Shown here: positions 35,208 to 49,364 of the stretch, in pieces
Layout of the letters: every line of letters starts with the position of its first letter
How positions within the stretch are numbered: the stretch's first letter is position 1
Assembly (NCBI GenBank): GCA_963681975.1
Contig: OY820613.1
Location: 930,001-994,000, forward strand
Length of the DNA stretch: 64,000 nt
Reading direction: 5' to 3'
Source: JANELJ01 sp024511395
GTDB lineage: Bacteria; Pseudomonadota; Gammaproteobacteria; GRL18
The notes under the pieces: generated by a model
Told to the model about the DNA's origin: nothing
The model's input: the letters and a program-made list of their open reading frames with translations, nothing else
Database searches by the model: none
Made by a program: the position numbers and the translations under genes

Positions 35208-36320
35208 CTATGCCTGCCAGATCCCGCCCAGAATAACTTCCTTACTGGCACCTGTCACCGAGGGGAGGTTCCCGCTTAAACCATTAAGCGTTTGATAGGC
35301 CAGCCAGCTAAAGGCGCTGGCTTCAACCCAGTCAGGACTGAGTCCATAAGTTTCAGTGCTCATAACCTGACTGTCCCCTAATAACGTCTGTAATCTTTGC
35401 ATCAATAGCGGATTATGCGCTCCGCCGCCGCAGACCAGCACTTCATCAATCTTAACGGACAAGGCCCGGATTTCATTACTAATAGACACACAGCTTAATT
35501 CCAGCAGTGTTCTTAAAACATCATGAGCATTGATGCTGTTATTGAGTTGAATAAGCTGCTGTTTTATCCACTGCCATGAAAAATACTCCCGGCCGGTACT
35601 TTTGGGCGCTATTAGTAAAAAAAAGGGATCATCCAGCATTTGAGATAATAATGCCGGGTGAACCTGTCCTTGCGCCGCTAATTTCCCGGAGAGGTCAAAG
35701 GGGGAATCAAAATGCCTGAGACACCAGTCATCCATTAAGCCGTTTCCCGGACCGGTATCATAACCAAGAACCTGGTGATTGTTGGCCGGCAGAAAGGTGA
35801 TATTGGCAATACCGCCAATATTTAATATGACACGATTTTTTTCCGTACTGTGGAACAGAGCTCTATGAAAGGGGGGAACCAAGGGGGCTCCCTGACCTCC
35901 GGCGGCCATATCTCTGCGTCGAAAATCGGCAATGGTGGTTATATCCGTATTCTGGGCAATAATATTCGGATCACCAATCTGTAAACTGGTCGGGTTTTCC
36001 TGTTCAGGATAATGCCTTAAGGTCTGCCCGTGGCTGCCAATGGCGTTAATGTCAGAAGGTTTAAGGCCCTGTTCCGATATAAGTTCATTGCAGCTTTGAG
36101 CCAGCAAATGCCCCATTTGGGTATCCAGACGGGAATAAGTATCCAGTTCATTATCTTGCCGTTCCTGGCTCAGAGAAAGTAAATCCTGTTTTAGATCGAT
36201 GGGAATAGGATAGGTTCGGGCGGTTATAAAAGAAAATGATTCGGAAGACCGAATATCAGAAAGAACAATGTCCACACCATCCAGGCTGGTGCCGGACATT
36301 ATTCCTATAAAATAACTCAT
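35208..36320 (-). CDS. anmK: Anhydro-N-acetylmuramic acid kinase
   Basis: AnmK opens the 1,6-anhydro ring of anhydro-MurNAc and phosphorylates it during peptidoglycan recycling. The 370-residue protein has the N-terminal MSGTSLDGVDIVL, the phosphate motif NIGGIANITFL and DTGPGNGLMDDW. It is intact and followed closely upstream by the M23 peptidase gene, with 17 bp between them, so both cell-wall genes are likely one transcript. Confidence 0.96.
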   Translation of the reverse strand: MSYFIGIMSGTSLDGVDIVLSDIRSSESFSFITARTYPIPIDLKQDLLSLSQERQDNELDTYSRLDTQMGHLLAQSCNELISEQGLKPSDINAIGSHGQTLRHYPEQENPTSLQIGDPNIIAQNTDITTIADFRRRDMAAGGQGAPLVPPFHRALFHSTEKNRVILNIGGIANITFLPANNHQVLGYDTGPGNGLMDDWCLRHFDSPFDLSGKLAAQGQVHPALLSQMLDDPFFLLIAPKSTGREYFSWQWIKQQLIQLNNSINAHDVLRTLLELSCVSISNEIRALSVKIDEVLVCGGGAHNPLLMQRLQTLLGDSQVMSTETYGLSPDWVEASAFSWLAYQTLNGLSGNLPSVTGASKEVILGGIWQA

Positions 36321-36337
36321 GCAGGATCTTTACTAAA

Positions 36338-38002
36338 TTAATGGCTGTTTAAAGCAATGGTTTCCTGCTTTCTAAGCTTAAGCTGTGAGATTAAAGTTTC
36401 TGCGGTCACTTTAAAGTCTGCACGATATTTTTTAGAAATAGGGGCTGCACTGGGTAATTTAACCGTTAAAGGATTACGGTGCACCCCGTTAATACGAAAC
36501 TCATAATGCAGATGGGGGCCGGTTGCTAGGCCGGAACTGCCAACATAACCAATAACCTGTCCCTGTTTGATCCGGCTGCCGTTACGCAGCTTTTTGTTAT
36601 AAGCGTTCATATGAGCATACAGGGTCGTATATTTAGAACCATGCTGCAGAATAATGACCCTGCCATAACCACCTTTACGGCCTTTAAAAATCACCTTGCC
36701 GTCACCGACTGCCTTAATTGGTGTACCACGGGCAGCGGCATAGTCCACACCTTTATGGGCACGGATTTTGTTCAGTACAGGGTGTTTGCGCCCTGTAGAA
36801 AAACGGGAACTGATACGGGAAAATGCTACCGGAGTACGTAAGAAGGCTTTACGCATACTCAGACCTTTTTCAGAATAAAAGTCGGTATGGCCAGAAGCAT
36901 CGGTATAACGAATGGCACGAAATACTTTACCCTGATTTATAAACTCAGCAGATAAAATATCACCGGAATTTATTTTTTTACCATTCACATACTGCTCTTC
37001 ATAAAGCACAGCAAATGAGTCACCTTTGCGAATATCCAGTGCAAAATCCACATCCCAGCCAAATATATGGGCTAACTTCATAATCAGGGCACTGTTCAGG
37101 CCGGCTTTCTGGCCATCGTAAAATAAGGAGTTATTAATAATCCCGGCAGTAAACTGCTGGCGGGTTTCAATTTCCTTGCTCCTGATTTCAGGTGTGTATC
37201 CCTTGTCATTTCGGCTGATTAACAGGGTGTCTACCTTATTAATACGAAATTCAAGTTGAGTAATATCATTGTCTTCATCCAGAACAATGGAAAAGCTCTG
37301 GCCGGGTTTGATCCGGGTTAGCTGTTTGGCAGCTTTTCCGGAATTGATAATTTTATATAGACTGTTGCTGCTTAAGTTATGGCGTTTAAAAATAGCAGAT
37401 AAGGTATCCCCTTTTTTCACCTTAACGGTCAGAGTTCTGGTATTAACCGGAACTTCCTCTGCTATTTCTTCTTTAACACTGGATAAAGCTCTGTTCAGCA
37501 TACTATGGTTAAGCTGACTGGCTTTTTCGGCTGAATCGATAAAAGTTATATGAGTGATAAACGGTGAATCAGAGGTGCTGACTGCAGGCTCTTCAGTCTT
37601 GCCTGACAGAGCTTCAATATTTTTCTCGATTTTCTCAGCTTCAGCTATAGTTGAGTTATTAGTAACTTCTGAAGCATAAGAAATAACGGGAAGCTCTAAA
37701 TCGCTACTAGTCTGACTAAGAGAAGCTTTATTTTCAGCAGTTCGTGACAGGACTGTTGATGGCTGTGCTTTATTACTCTTGTTTTGAGAGACATGGTTTT
37801 GAGATAAAAGTTTTGTAGAATCAGAATTTGCCAGTAAAGTAGCAGCCATACCAATCATACTGACGGATATAACAGCGGTCATAAGCAAAAAACGGCTATT
37901 TTTTTTCTTACCGTTAACTATATATCTGTTTTTATTTTTAAACTTGATATGCTTGTCTGACTCTGAGCTTAAACGGGAGTTTAAAAAAGGTCTGTAATTC
38001 AC
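36338..38002 (-). CDS. M23-family murein endopeptidase with LysM-like domain
   Basis: This cell-envelope peptidase probably cuts peptidoglycan cross-links, like MepM. The 554-residue protein has a basic N-terminus and one membrane segment (residues about 38-60), a low-complexity Ser-rich stretch, a LysM/OapA-like region (about 195-260; VKKGDTLSAIFKRHNLSS), and a C-terminal LytM domain (about 410-510). Zinc ligands are in HKGVDYAAARG and HLHYEFRINGVHRNP. It is the first gene of the pair with anmK. It is divergent from tyrS, as in many gammaproteobacteria. Confidence 0.92.
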   Translation of the reverse strand: MNYRPFLNSRLSSESDKHIKFKNKNRYIVNGKKKNSRFLLMTAVISVSMIGMAATLLANSDSTKLLSQNHVSQNKSNKAQPSTVLSRTAENKASLSQTSSDLELPVISYASEVTNNSTIAEAEKIEKNIEALSGKTEEPAVSTSDSPFITHITFIDSAEKASQLNHSMLNRALSSVKEEIAEEVPVNTRTLTVKVKKGDTLSAIFKRHNLSSNSLYKIINSGKAAKQLTRIKPGQSFSIVLDEDNDITQLEFRINKVDTLLISRNDKGYTPEIRSKEIETRQQFTAGIINNSLFYDGQKAGLNSALIMKLAHIFGWDVDFALDIRKGDSFAVLYEEQYVNGKKINSGDILSAEFINQGKVFRAIRYTDASGHTDFYSEKGLSMRKAFLRTPVAFSRISSRFSTGRKHPVLNKIRAHKGVDYAAARGTPIKAVGDGKVIFKGRKGGYGRVIILQHGSKYTTLYAHMNAYNKKLRNGSRIKQGQVIGYVGSSGLATGPHLHYEFRINGVHRNPLTVKLPSAAPISKKYRADFKVTAETLISQLKLRKQETIALNSH

Positions 38003-38269
38003 GGATATTCCTTAAATTTTTTAAATTAAAGATAGCTTCTAATGCCTGTTATTGCAATAGATAAATGAAAAAATCAGTCCTTTTTCTTAAATCTTAGCTG
38101 AACTGTCTGAAATTTATGGTAACCTTGTCGCAATTTTGACTATTTAATGGTTAAAACTTATACAAATTAATTAAAAATGCCTAACAGGTCATGTTTTTGG
38201 CTGGTTCAGGCTATAGTTATAGAAAGCATAAAGTACAAACGGGACACTAAACGGGAGTTGAGAGAGATA

Positions 38270-39469
38270 ATGGGCAAAATAGAAGAGGCTCTGGAATTAA
38301 TTAAACGGGGTACCGATGAAATTTTACTTGAAGAAGGCCTGATTGAAAAACTGAAAAGCAATAAGCCATTAATTATCAAGACTGGTTTTGATCCGACGGC
38401 TCCTGATTTACATCTCGGACATACCGTATTGATAAACAAGCTTCGTCAGTTTCAGGAACTGGGGCATGAGGTTCATTTTCTGATAGGTGATTTTACCGGT
38501 ATGATAGGTGATCCCACGGGAAAAAATGTAACCCGCCAGCCACTCACCCGTGAACAGGTCGAAGAAAATGCTAAAACCTATAAAGAGCAGGTTTTTAAAA
38601 TACTGGATGAAGCAAAAACTAAAGTGGTTTTTAATTCCCAGTGGATGGGTAAAATGTCTGCTGCGGATCTGATTCAGCTGGCGTCCAATCAGACAGTGGC
38701 TCGTATGCTGGAGCGTGATGACTTTAGTAAACGCTATGCTTCCTGTCAGCCTATTGCTATTCATGAATTTCTGTACCCCATGATCCAGGGCTATGATTCC
38801 GTCGCACTAAAAGCTGATGTAGAACTGGGCGGTACAGATCAGAAGTTTAACCTGTTAATGGGGCGGGAACTGCAGAAAGTAAACGGTCAGACACCGCAGG
38901 TGGTTATTACTATGCCGATTCTGGAAGGGCTGGATGGTGTGCAGAAAATGTCCAAGTCACTTAATAACTATATTGGTGTATCTGATACAACGGATGATAT
39001 GTTCGGTAAAATCATGTCCGTATCAGATGATTTAATGTGGCGTTATTTTGAACTGCTCAGCTTTAGACCTATGCATGAGATAGAACAGTATAAAGCCGAT
39101 GTTGAAGCAGGCAAAAATCCAAGAGATATCAAGTTCCTTCTGGCTAAAGAAATTATTGCCCGTTTTCATGACGAAGGGGCAGCAGAAAAGGCCCAGCAGA
39201 ACTTTATTGACCGCTTTAAAAAGGGCATGGTACCTGAAGATATCCAGGAATTTGAAATGCCGGCCAGTGATGGCAGTCTGGGTATTGCCTATATTCTTAA
39301 AGATTCTGGCATGACTTCCAGTACCGGTGAGGCTATTCGTATGATTAAGCAGGGAGCAGTTAAAATAGACGGAGAAAAAGTCACTGATACTAAACTGACA
39401 ATCGATAGTGGCACCTCCAAAGTTTACCAGGTGGGCAAGCGTAAGTTTGCAAAAGTTACCGTTAAATAG
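38270..39469 (+). CDS. tyrS: Tyrosyl-tRNA synthetase
   Basis: TyrS charges tRNA-Tyr. I choose the ATG at 38270 (MGKIEEALELI), which follows GAGAGA; an in-frame ATG 31 codons upstream gives an unlikely leader. The protein is 399 residues. It has the class I signatures HLGHTVL (HIGH) and KMSKSLNN (KMSKS), a Rossmann core, and a C-terminal S4 RNA-binding domain (about residues 335-395, TGEAIRMIKQGAVKIDGEKV). It is intact and lies just upstream of the rRNA operon. Confidence 0.95.
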   Translation: MGKIEEALELIKRGTDEILLEEGLIEKLKSNKPLIIKTGFDPTAPDLHLGHTVLINKLRQFQELGHEVHFLIGDFTGMIGDPTGKNVTRQPLTREQVEENAKTYKEQVFKILDEAKTKVVFNSQWMGKMSAADLIQLASNQTVARMLERDDFSKRYASCQPIAIHEFLYPMIQGYDSVALKADVELGGTDQKFNLLMGRELQKVNGQTPQVVITMPILEGLDGVQKMSKSLNNYIGVSDTTDDMFGKIMSVSDDLMWRYFELLSFRPMHEIEQYKADVEAGKNPRDIKFLLAKEIIARFHDEGAAEKAQQNFIDRFKKGMVPEDIQEFEMPASDGSLGIAYILKDSGMTSSTGEAIRMIKQGAVKIDGEKVTDTKLTIDSGTSKVYQVGKRKFAKVTVK

Positions 39470-39553
39470 AAATTGTTTTTTATTTTATACTTGAAAACGC
39501 TCTATAATGCCCTATGTCTATGAAAGAAATATGACAAAATATTGAGAAAAGTG

Positions 39554-39581
39554 TTGACGTTCTGTAATCAGGGCGTATAAT
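39554..39581 (+). promoter_or_regulatory. rRNA operon promoter
   Basis: TTGACG (39554-39559) and TATAAT (39576-39581) are separated by 16 bp and lie about 310 bp before the 16S gene. This is a near-consensus sigma-70 promoter in the right place. Confidence 0.8.
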
Positions 39582-39705
39582 ACACCACTCACTCAACGGG
39601 GTTCTGGCGAAAAAGTTCAGAAAACGGTTGAGAAAACAATGCCTTAAAGGCGAGTCGATAATTGAGGCGCAAGTTTTAATTGTTTGATTGGATTTAGGAA
39701 GTTGC

Positions 39706-39718
39706 TGCTCTTTAAAAA
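39706..39718 (+). promoter_or_regulatory. boxA antitermination site, 16S leader
   Basis: TGCTCTTTAAAAA closely matches the boxA consensus TGCTCTTTAACAA. A second, perfect site precedes the 23S gene. Confidence 0.75.
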
Positions 39719-39723
39719 ACAGA

Positions 39724-41516
<1,793 letters not shown>

Positions 41517-41745
41517 TTGAAAGAAGCGTTCAGCATTCAGCGCTGAGCGTTCAGAAAGAGCCTGAAGGCGTATTTTAACTGTCTTTTTCGTTCATAACGA
41601 AAAAAGAGATAAAGTTAGAGTTTAACGCCGGATTTTTTGATTTAATCAAGGCGTGCGATTGATGAGGGAAGGAGTATGCACTCGTATGTGACTGACCGAA
41701 GAATGAAGCACAACGCGGAGTAAATCAAAAAAGGCAAGTTAAATC

Positions 41746-41821
41746 GGGGCTATAGCTCAGCTGGGAGAGCGCCTGCCTTGCACGCAGGAGGTCAGGAGTT
41801 CGATCCTCCTTAGCTCCACCA
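41746..41821 (+). tRNA. tRNA-Ala (TGC)
   Basis: This 76-nt tRNA with encoded CCA has a GGGGCTA/TAGCTCC acceptor stem with one G-U pair, the D loop TAGCTCAGCTGGG, the anticodon TGC and the T loop TTCGATC. It sits in the rRNA spacer. A perfect 31-bp inverted repeat begins at its last base. Confidence 0.97.
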
Positions 41822-41903
41822 AATTTATTCAGTTTGAATTTTAAACCTTGCTCATGTGCTATTGCACACTACGCAAGGTTTAAAATTCAAACTGAATAAA
41901 TTT
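41821..41903. repeat. Perfect 31-bp inverted repeat in the rRNA spacer
   Basis: The arms 41821-41851 and 41873-41903 are perfectly complementary and enclose a 21-nt loop that itself holds a TGTGC/GCACA stem. The left arm begins at the 3' A of the tRNA-Ala CCA. In RNA this would make a very strong hairpin abutting the tRNA. No mismatch has accumulated, which points to recent origin or selection. Confidence 0.95.
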
Positions 41904-42361
41904 CGAAAGTAACGGTCGGTGGATAGGAATAGAGTCTGCTGGAGTGCAAAAATAAAAAGAGAGATTAATTATAGATACACAGCAAAGCGGCATTAAGTCA
42001 TGTGTTTATAATTAATCTATTTTTTTTGATAGATTAGAATTGCTCATATCTTCGGATAGGCGCAATGCTCTTTAACAATCAGTGAAGTAAACCAACGCAA
42101 AAGTATCTAGGTGGGTACGAAGCGGGTTTTGTGATGAGGCCTGTGGAATACCTATCAAGGGTATGCGTCTACAAGCATGTTTAACTGCCTTAGGGTGGTT
42201 AGACAAAGTTCAATTGTAGAAAGAAGTTTCTTAAGAAGGCTTTTATCTTATATTGTTTAAGGTAAGAGTAAACTCTTAGAAGAAAGATTACGAAGCAATC
42301 TTTATATATTGCAAGTGGTAGTATTATCGAATTCAAAAGGCGAGAGTACTTTGTGATATAT
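41904..42361. other. Spacer between the hairpin and 23S
   Basis: This region carries a perfect boxA TGCTCTTTAACAA at 42066-42078 and the left arm of the 23S processing stem (42348-42368). No tRNA or gene was seen. Confidence 0.7.
42066..42078 (+). promoter_or_regulatory. boxA antitermination site upstream of 23S
   Basis: TGCTCTTTAACAA is an exact match to the boxA consensus bound by NusB/S10. Confidence 0.85.
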
Positions 42362-45254
<2,893 letters not shown>

Positions 45255-45551
45255 ATATCGCAAAGTGCTTTTGAAGAAGAGCAGCGTTAAGCGTTCAGAA
45301 AGAGCTAGAGCTAAGCAGAGCAGAAGCTAAGCAAAGAACTGAAAGTTTAGGGCTGATAAGAAATCAAAGCTACAATAGACAAAACGCTTAAACGCATACA
45401 AATACGATATTTTGCAAGCAGAGAAGCCTCTGTTTTAAAGAACAGTCAGTATAAACACTGACTGTTCGGTTTACTTCACAAATTGAGATAGGCGCAGTCC
45501 GTCTCAACGCTGAACGCTCAGCGCTGAACGCTGCTCTTCATCTAACCGTCT
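45255..45551. other. Spacer between 23S and 5S
   Basis: It contains two copies of the dispersed AGCGTTC repeat (45283-45340 and 45507-45538). No tRNA or gene was seen. Confidence 0.7.
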
Positions 45552-45670
45552 TTCCTGGCGGCCATAGAGACATGGAACCACCCGACCCCATCCCGAACTC
45601 GGAAGTGAAACGTGTCATCGCCGATGATAGTGTGGGAGTTCCCATGTGAAAGTAGGTCACTGCCAGGGTT
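45552..45670 (+). rRNA. rrf: 5S ribosomal RNA
   Basis: The 5S gene begins TTCCTGGCGGCC, has CCCATCCCGAACTCGGAAGTGAAAC-type core sequence and ends CACTGCCAGGGTT, whose ends pair. It is about 119 nt. Confidence 0.94.
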
Positions 45671-45677
45671 ATACACT

Positions 45678-45711
45678 AAAAAGCCTCAGACTTGTCTGGG
45701 GTTTTTTTTTG
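45678..45711 (+). terminator. rRNA operon terminator
   Basis: CCTCAGAC pairs with GTCTGGGG and is followed by nine T residues, directly after 5S. Confidence 0.9.
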
Positions 45712-45754
45712 CCAAAAAAACAACGTTCAGAAAGAGACAGAGCAATATTATTTA

Positions 45755-47252
45755 GTCCACCCTGAATAAAACATATAGCATTGATTTATAAAGAAATATT
45801 GCTTGATTATGGGTGTTAAATTTGCAAGTTTTTGGTAAAATAAGCCTTATTACCTTGCAAATTTCCATACCAGAATGAAGCCAGAGAAACAGCCAAAAAT
45901 ACCTCAGGAAGACCTGTTCAGGATGCGTCTTGAAAACATGCTGGACTTAAATCATGAGTTGATTAAGTTATCAAAACACATAAACTGGGAAAGTCTTGAT
46001 AAAGAATGGGGAGCCCTGTTTATATCCACTAAAGGCGCTCCTGCTATACGCACTCGCCTGATTGCAGGATTGCATTACCTGAAACATCTGCATGATTTAT
46101 CGGATGAACAGGTAGTAAAAAGCTGGACAGAAAATCCGTACTGGCAATGTTTTTGTGGAGAAGAATACTTTCAGCATAAGATGCCTATACACCCTACGAC
46201 CATGACCAAATGGCGTAACCGGCTGGGTAAGTCAGGCAGTGAAAAATTACTGATTGAAACCATTAAGGCCGGACTAAAGAGTAAAACCATAAAGCCCGGC
46301 AGTTTAAAGAAAGTCACGGTAGATACTACCGTACAGGAAAAGAACATCGCTTTTCCAACCGATTCAAAGCTCCTGAACAAAGCCAGAGAAAACCTGGTTA
46401 AACTGTCCAAAGAGCACGGTATTAAACTGCGCCAGAATTATAATCGGATTGGACCTCAATATGTATTAATGGCCAGTCGTTATGCTCATGCAAAACAGTT
46501 TAAACGCATGAAGAAAATGAATAATAAACTGAAATCCCGTTTAGGTCGCGTTAAAAGGGATATTGAACGACAACTGCCCAATTATTCTGTTGATATTCAG
46601 TCACTGTTTGAAGTGGTTCTGGAACAGGCACAGAAACTGATAGAGCAGGAGCAGCACAGTAAGAACAAGCTTTACAGTTTACACGCCCCGGAAGTCGAGT
46701 GTGTCAGTAAAGGCAAAGCTCATAAGCCTTATGAATTTGGGGTTAAAGCCAGTATCGCTGTGACCAACAAGGAAGGCTTTGTTATTGGGGCTCAAAGTTG
46801 TCCAGGAAATCCTTATGATGGACATACCTTGTTACCACAACTGGAGCAGATAAAACAGTTTACAGCAGTACAACCGGAACAGTGCTTTGTTGACCGGGGT
46901 TATCGTGGACATGAAGTAAAAGACACGAAAGTTTTTATCTCAGGTCAGAAACGAGGCGTTACCCGAAGTATTAAAAAGGCATTAAAACGGCGCAGTGCGA
47001 TTGAGCCTGAAATTGGTCATATGAAAAACGATGGCCGTTTAGACCGCTGCTATCTGAAAGGTGCAGTCGGTGATGCCATTAATGTGGTTATGGTAGCCGC
47101 TGGTCATAACTTAAGAAAGATCCTCAATAAGCTCCGGCTTTTGTGGCTCAAAATTATTTCCGGTTTGATGGGGTGTTTTATCAAACCGGAGCAATCTGCT
47201 GCTTTAAACCTGGCTTGAGGTCAGGCTTAAAACGGTATTATTCAGGTTGAAC
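45755..47252 (+). mobile_element. IS5-family insertion sequence, copy 2
   Basis: A 1498-bp element with ends GTCCACCCTGAATAA and TTATTCAGGTTGAAC, flanked by TATTTA (45749-45754 and 47253-47258). It lies just after the rRNA operon terminator and is inverted relative to copy 3, from which it is almost indistinguishable in protein sequence. Confidence 0.94.
45875..47218 (+). CDS. IS5-family transposase, copy 2
   Basis: An intact 447-residue DDE transposase with the same domain order as copy 1: Asp in VTVDTTVQE, Asp in CFVDRGYRGHE and Glu in AIEPEIGHMKN. It differs from copy 3 at only a couple of positions (for example MKPEK against MKPKK, and KSRLG against KSHLG), so these two moved recently. 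Confidence 0.94.
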   Translation: MKPEKQPKIPQEDLFRMRLENMLDLNHELIKLSKHINWESLDKEWGALFISTKGAPAIRTRLIAGLHYLKHLHDLSDEQVVKSWTENPYWQCFCGEEYFQHKMPIHPTTMTKWRNRLGKSGSEKLLIETIKAGLKSKTIKPGSLKKVTVDTTVQEKNIAFPTDSKLLNKARENLVKLSKEHGIKLRQNYNRIGPQYVLMASRYAHAKQFKRMKKMNNKLKSRLGRVKRDIERQLPNYSVDIQSLFEVVLEQAQKLIEQEQHSKNKLYSLHAPEVECVSKGKAHKPYEFGVKASIAVTNKEGFVIGAQSCPGNPYDGHTLLPQLEQIKQFTAVQPEQCFVDRGYRGHEVKDTKVFISGQKRGVTRSIKKALKRRSAIEPEIGHMKNDGRLDRCYLKGAVGDAINVVMVAAGHNLRKILNKLRLLWLKIISGLMGCFIKPEQSAALNLA

Positions 47253-47403
47253 TATTTATCTTTAAGTTTGTGCAAAATATTTAAAATTTTACTTGACTGA
47301 AGAAAAAGCGATTTTACAATTTTTGTTCAACGTTGAACGCTATGCTCTCCCCTTCCCCAATGCTATAATCCCCCTTTATCAAACCAAACTCCCCCAGGGA
47401 TAT

Positions 47404-47910
47404 ATGAAAGCTCTACTTCTCCTGTTTGCTGACATCTGCCGTTTTAAAAAAGGGCCGGAAGATATTTCCTATTCCGTCAGCCTGTTTATTCTATTATTTG
47501 TCTGTAATTTGATTATTGAGATATTACTTGGCCTGGGTTTTTATTCTGCTTTTGATGCGGCCTTATTGTCTCTTACCTCAATACTAACGCTTTTTGCCTT
47601 TAGCTGGATCTGGCTGTATCTGTTTAAATATAATAGTCGTTTTGTACAAACCATAACGGCTTTTGTTGGTATTAGTTTATTTACCAACCTGTTTTTCTTT
47701 GTTCCGCTGACCCTGCTCTGGCAGGGTGGAATAATAATTGATCAGAGTTTTGCGCTGATTAATCTAACTCTTTTGGCCTGGATACTGGCTATCTATGCTC
47801 ATATTTTCAGGCGTGCCCTAGAAATTTCCTTCTTTCTTGGGATTGCCCTAGCTATTACCTATTTTATTTCTTACAGCAATCTCTCTAACTACTTTCTAGG
47901 AGTTAATTAA
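47404..47910 (+). CDS. Small integral membrane protein upstream of mpl
   Basis: I place the start at the ATG at 47404 (MKALLLLFADICRFKKGPED), which follows AGGGAT; the longer frame from 47293 has no family-like start. The 168-residue protein has a short cytoplasmic N-terminus with FADICRFKKGPED and about five membrane segments to the C-terminus. I do not recognise a specific family. It ends 1 bp before mpl, so the two genes are co-transcribed. Its N-terminal side is now next to an IS5-family insertion, which may have removed its promoter. Confidence 0.65.
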   Translation: MKALLLLFADICRFKKGPEDISYSVSLFILLFVCNLIIEILLGLGFYSAFDAALLSLTSILTLFAFSWIWLYLFKYNSRFVQTITAFVGISLFTNLFFFVPLTLLWQGGIIIDQSFALINLTLLAWILAIYAHIFRRALEISFFLGIALAITYFISYSNLSNYFLGVN

Positions 47911-47911
47911 T

Positions 47912-49285
47912 ATGCATGTGCATATTCTTGGTATCTGCGGTACTTTTATGGGGGGGATTGCCCTACTGGCACGGGCTAATGGTCATAAGGTTACGGGACA
48001 GGATCTTAATGTTTATCCACCTATGAGTACCCAGTTAGAAGAGCAGGGTATTGAACTGATTCAGGGCTATCGGGCAGAGGATGTAAAGTCGGTTAAAGCC
48101 GATATTGTGGTTATTGGTAATGCGCTTTCACGGGGTAATGAGGCGGTAGAATATGTACTGGAGCAGAATATTCCCTATACTTCCGGTGCCCAGTGGCTGG
48201 CAGAAAATATTTTGCAGCAAAGATGGGTGCTGGGAGTGGCGGGTACTCATGGTAAAACAACGATCAGCAGTATGCTGGCCTGGATTCTGGAGTATGCTGG
48301 TTTAAAACCCGGTTTTCTGATAGGTGGTGTGCCGGAAAATTTTGGTGTTTCTGCTCGTAATGGGGAGCTGCCTTTTTTTGTGGTAGAGGCAGATGAATAT
48401 GATACCGCTTTTTTTGATAAGCGATCCAAGTTTGTTCACTATCATCCACGAACGGTTATCTTAAATAATCTTGAGTTTGATCATGCGGATATTTTTGACG
48501 ATCTGGATGCAATAAAAAAACAGTTCCATCATTTGATCCGTACGATACCTGGAAACGGTTTGATTATTTATCCTCAAAGCGACAAAAATCTGCAGGATGT
48601 TCTGGCTATGGGTTGCTGGAGTCAGACTGAGGTGTTGGTTGATTATGGAGTGTCAGATCAGCACAATGGCTGGTCAGTTTCTCTGCTCAATAAAGATGGT
48701 TCAGAATTTGAGGTCTATTTTAATAACGATCTGCAGAGAACGGTTAATTGGTCACTATTAGGTCTGCATAATGTCTATAATGCGGTAATGGCCATTGCCG
48801 CAGCCCGTCATGCCGGCGTACCGGTAAAGCATGGTATTGATGCCTTGGCAGAATTTAAGAATGTTAAGCGCAGGATGGAAATAAAAGGCAAGGTCAATAA
48901 CATTACTGTTTATGATGATTTTGCCCATCATCCCACTGCCATTGCAACGACTATTGACGGCCTGAAAAAGCATATTCCTGGCCATGAACGGATTATTGCT
49001 ATCCTGGAACCCCGTTCCAATACCATGAAAATGCAGGTGCACAATAAAACCCTGCCTGGGGCACTGGCCAGTGCTGATAAGGTGTTTTTCTATCTGCTGG
49101 ATGACTATGCTACAAGATTTGATGATACTCTGGAAGCATTAGGTGATAAGGGACAAGCTTATAATAATCTGGATGATATGCTAGACTCAATTTTGGCCAT
49201 GACTGAAAGTGGTGATCATTTGCTGGTTATGAGCAATGGCGGCTTTGGAGGGATCCATCAAAAGCTGCTTGATGGTTTATTATAA
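47912..49285 (+). CDS. mpl: UDP-MurNAc : tripeptide ligase for murein recycling
   Basis: Mpl joins the recycled tripeptide L-Ala-gamma-D-Glu-meso-DAP to UDP-MurNAc. The 457-residue Mur-ligase protein begins HVHILGICGTFMGGIALLARANGH and has the ATP loop GVAGTHGKTTISSMLAWIL and DDFAHHPTAIATTI. It is intact. Together with anmK and the M23 peptidase elsewhere in the window it shows peptidoglycan recycling. ubiX follows after 79 bp. Confidence 0.95.
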   Translation: MHVHILGICGTFMGGIALLARANGHKVTGQDLNVYPPMSTQLEEQGIELIQGYRAEDVKSVKADIVVIGNALSRGNEAVEYVLEQNIPYTSGAQWLAENILQQRWVLGVAGTHGKTTISSMLAWILEYAGLKPGFLIGGVPENFGVSARNGELPFFVVEADEYDTAFFDKRSKFVHYHPRTVILNNLEFDHADIFDDLDAIKKQFHHLIRTIPGNGLIIYPQSDKNLQDVLAMGCWSQTEVLVDYGVSDQHNGWSVSLLNKDGSEFEVYFNNDLQRTVNWSLLGLHNVYNAVMAIAAARHAGVPVKHGIDALAEFKNVKRRMEIKGKVNNITVYDDFAHHPTAIATTIDGLKKHIPGHERIIAILEPRSNTMKMQVHNKTLPGALASADKVFFYLLDDYATRFDDTLEALGDKGQAYNNLDDMLDSILAMTESGDHLLVMSNGGFGGIHQKLLDGLL

Positions 49286-49364
49286 TAACAGTACTCTTTA
49301 AAAACGGTTTTTAGAAGACAGATTTTTACAGACAGTCTTTGTACTAAGCAGGATTTAATTCTTT

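Noticed and set aside
41821..41903. Terminator after tRNA-Ala
   Set aside because: The hairpin has no T-run and the 23S gene must be transcribed through it.
46171..46410. 79-residue frames opposite the IS5-family transposases
   Set aside because: They recur in all three copies only because the transposase sequence is the same, and have no match of their own.
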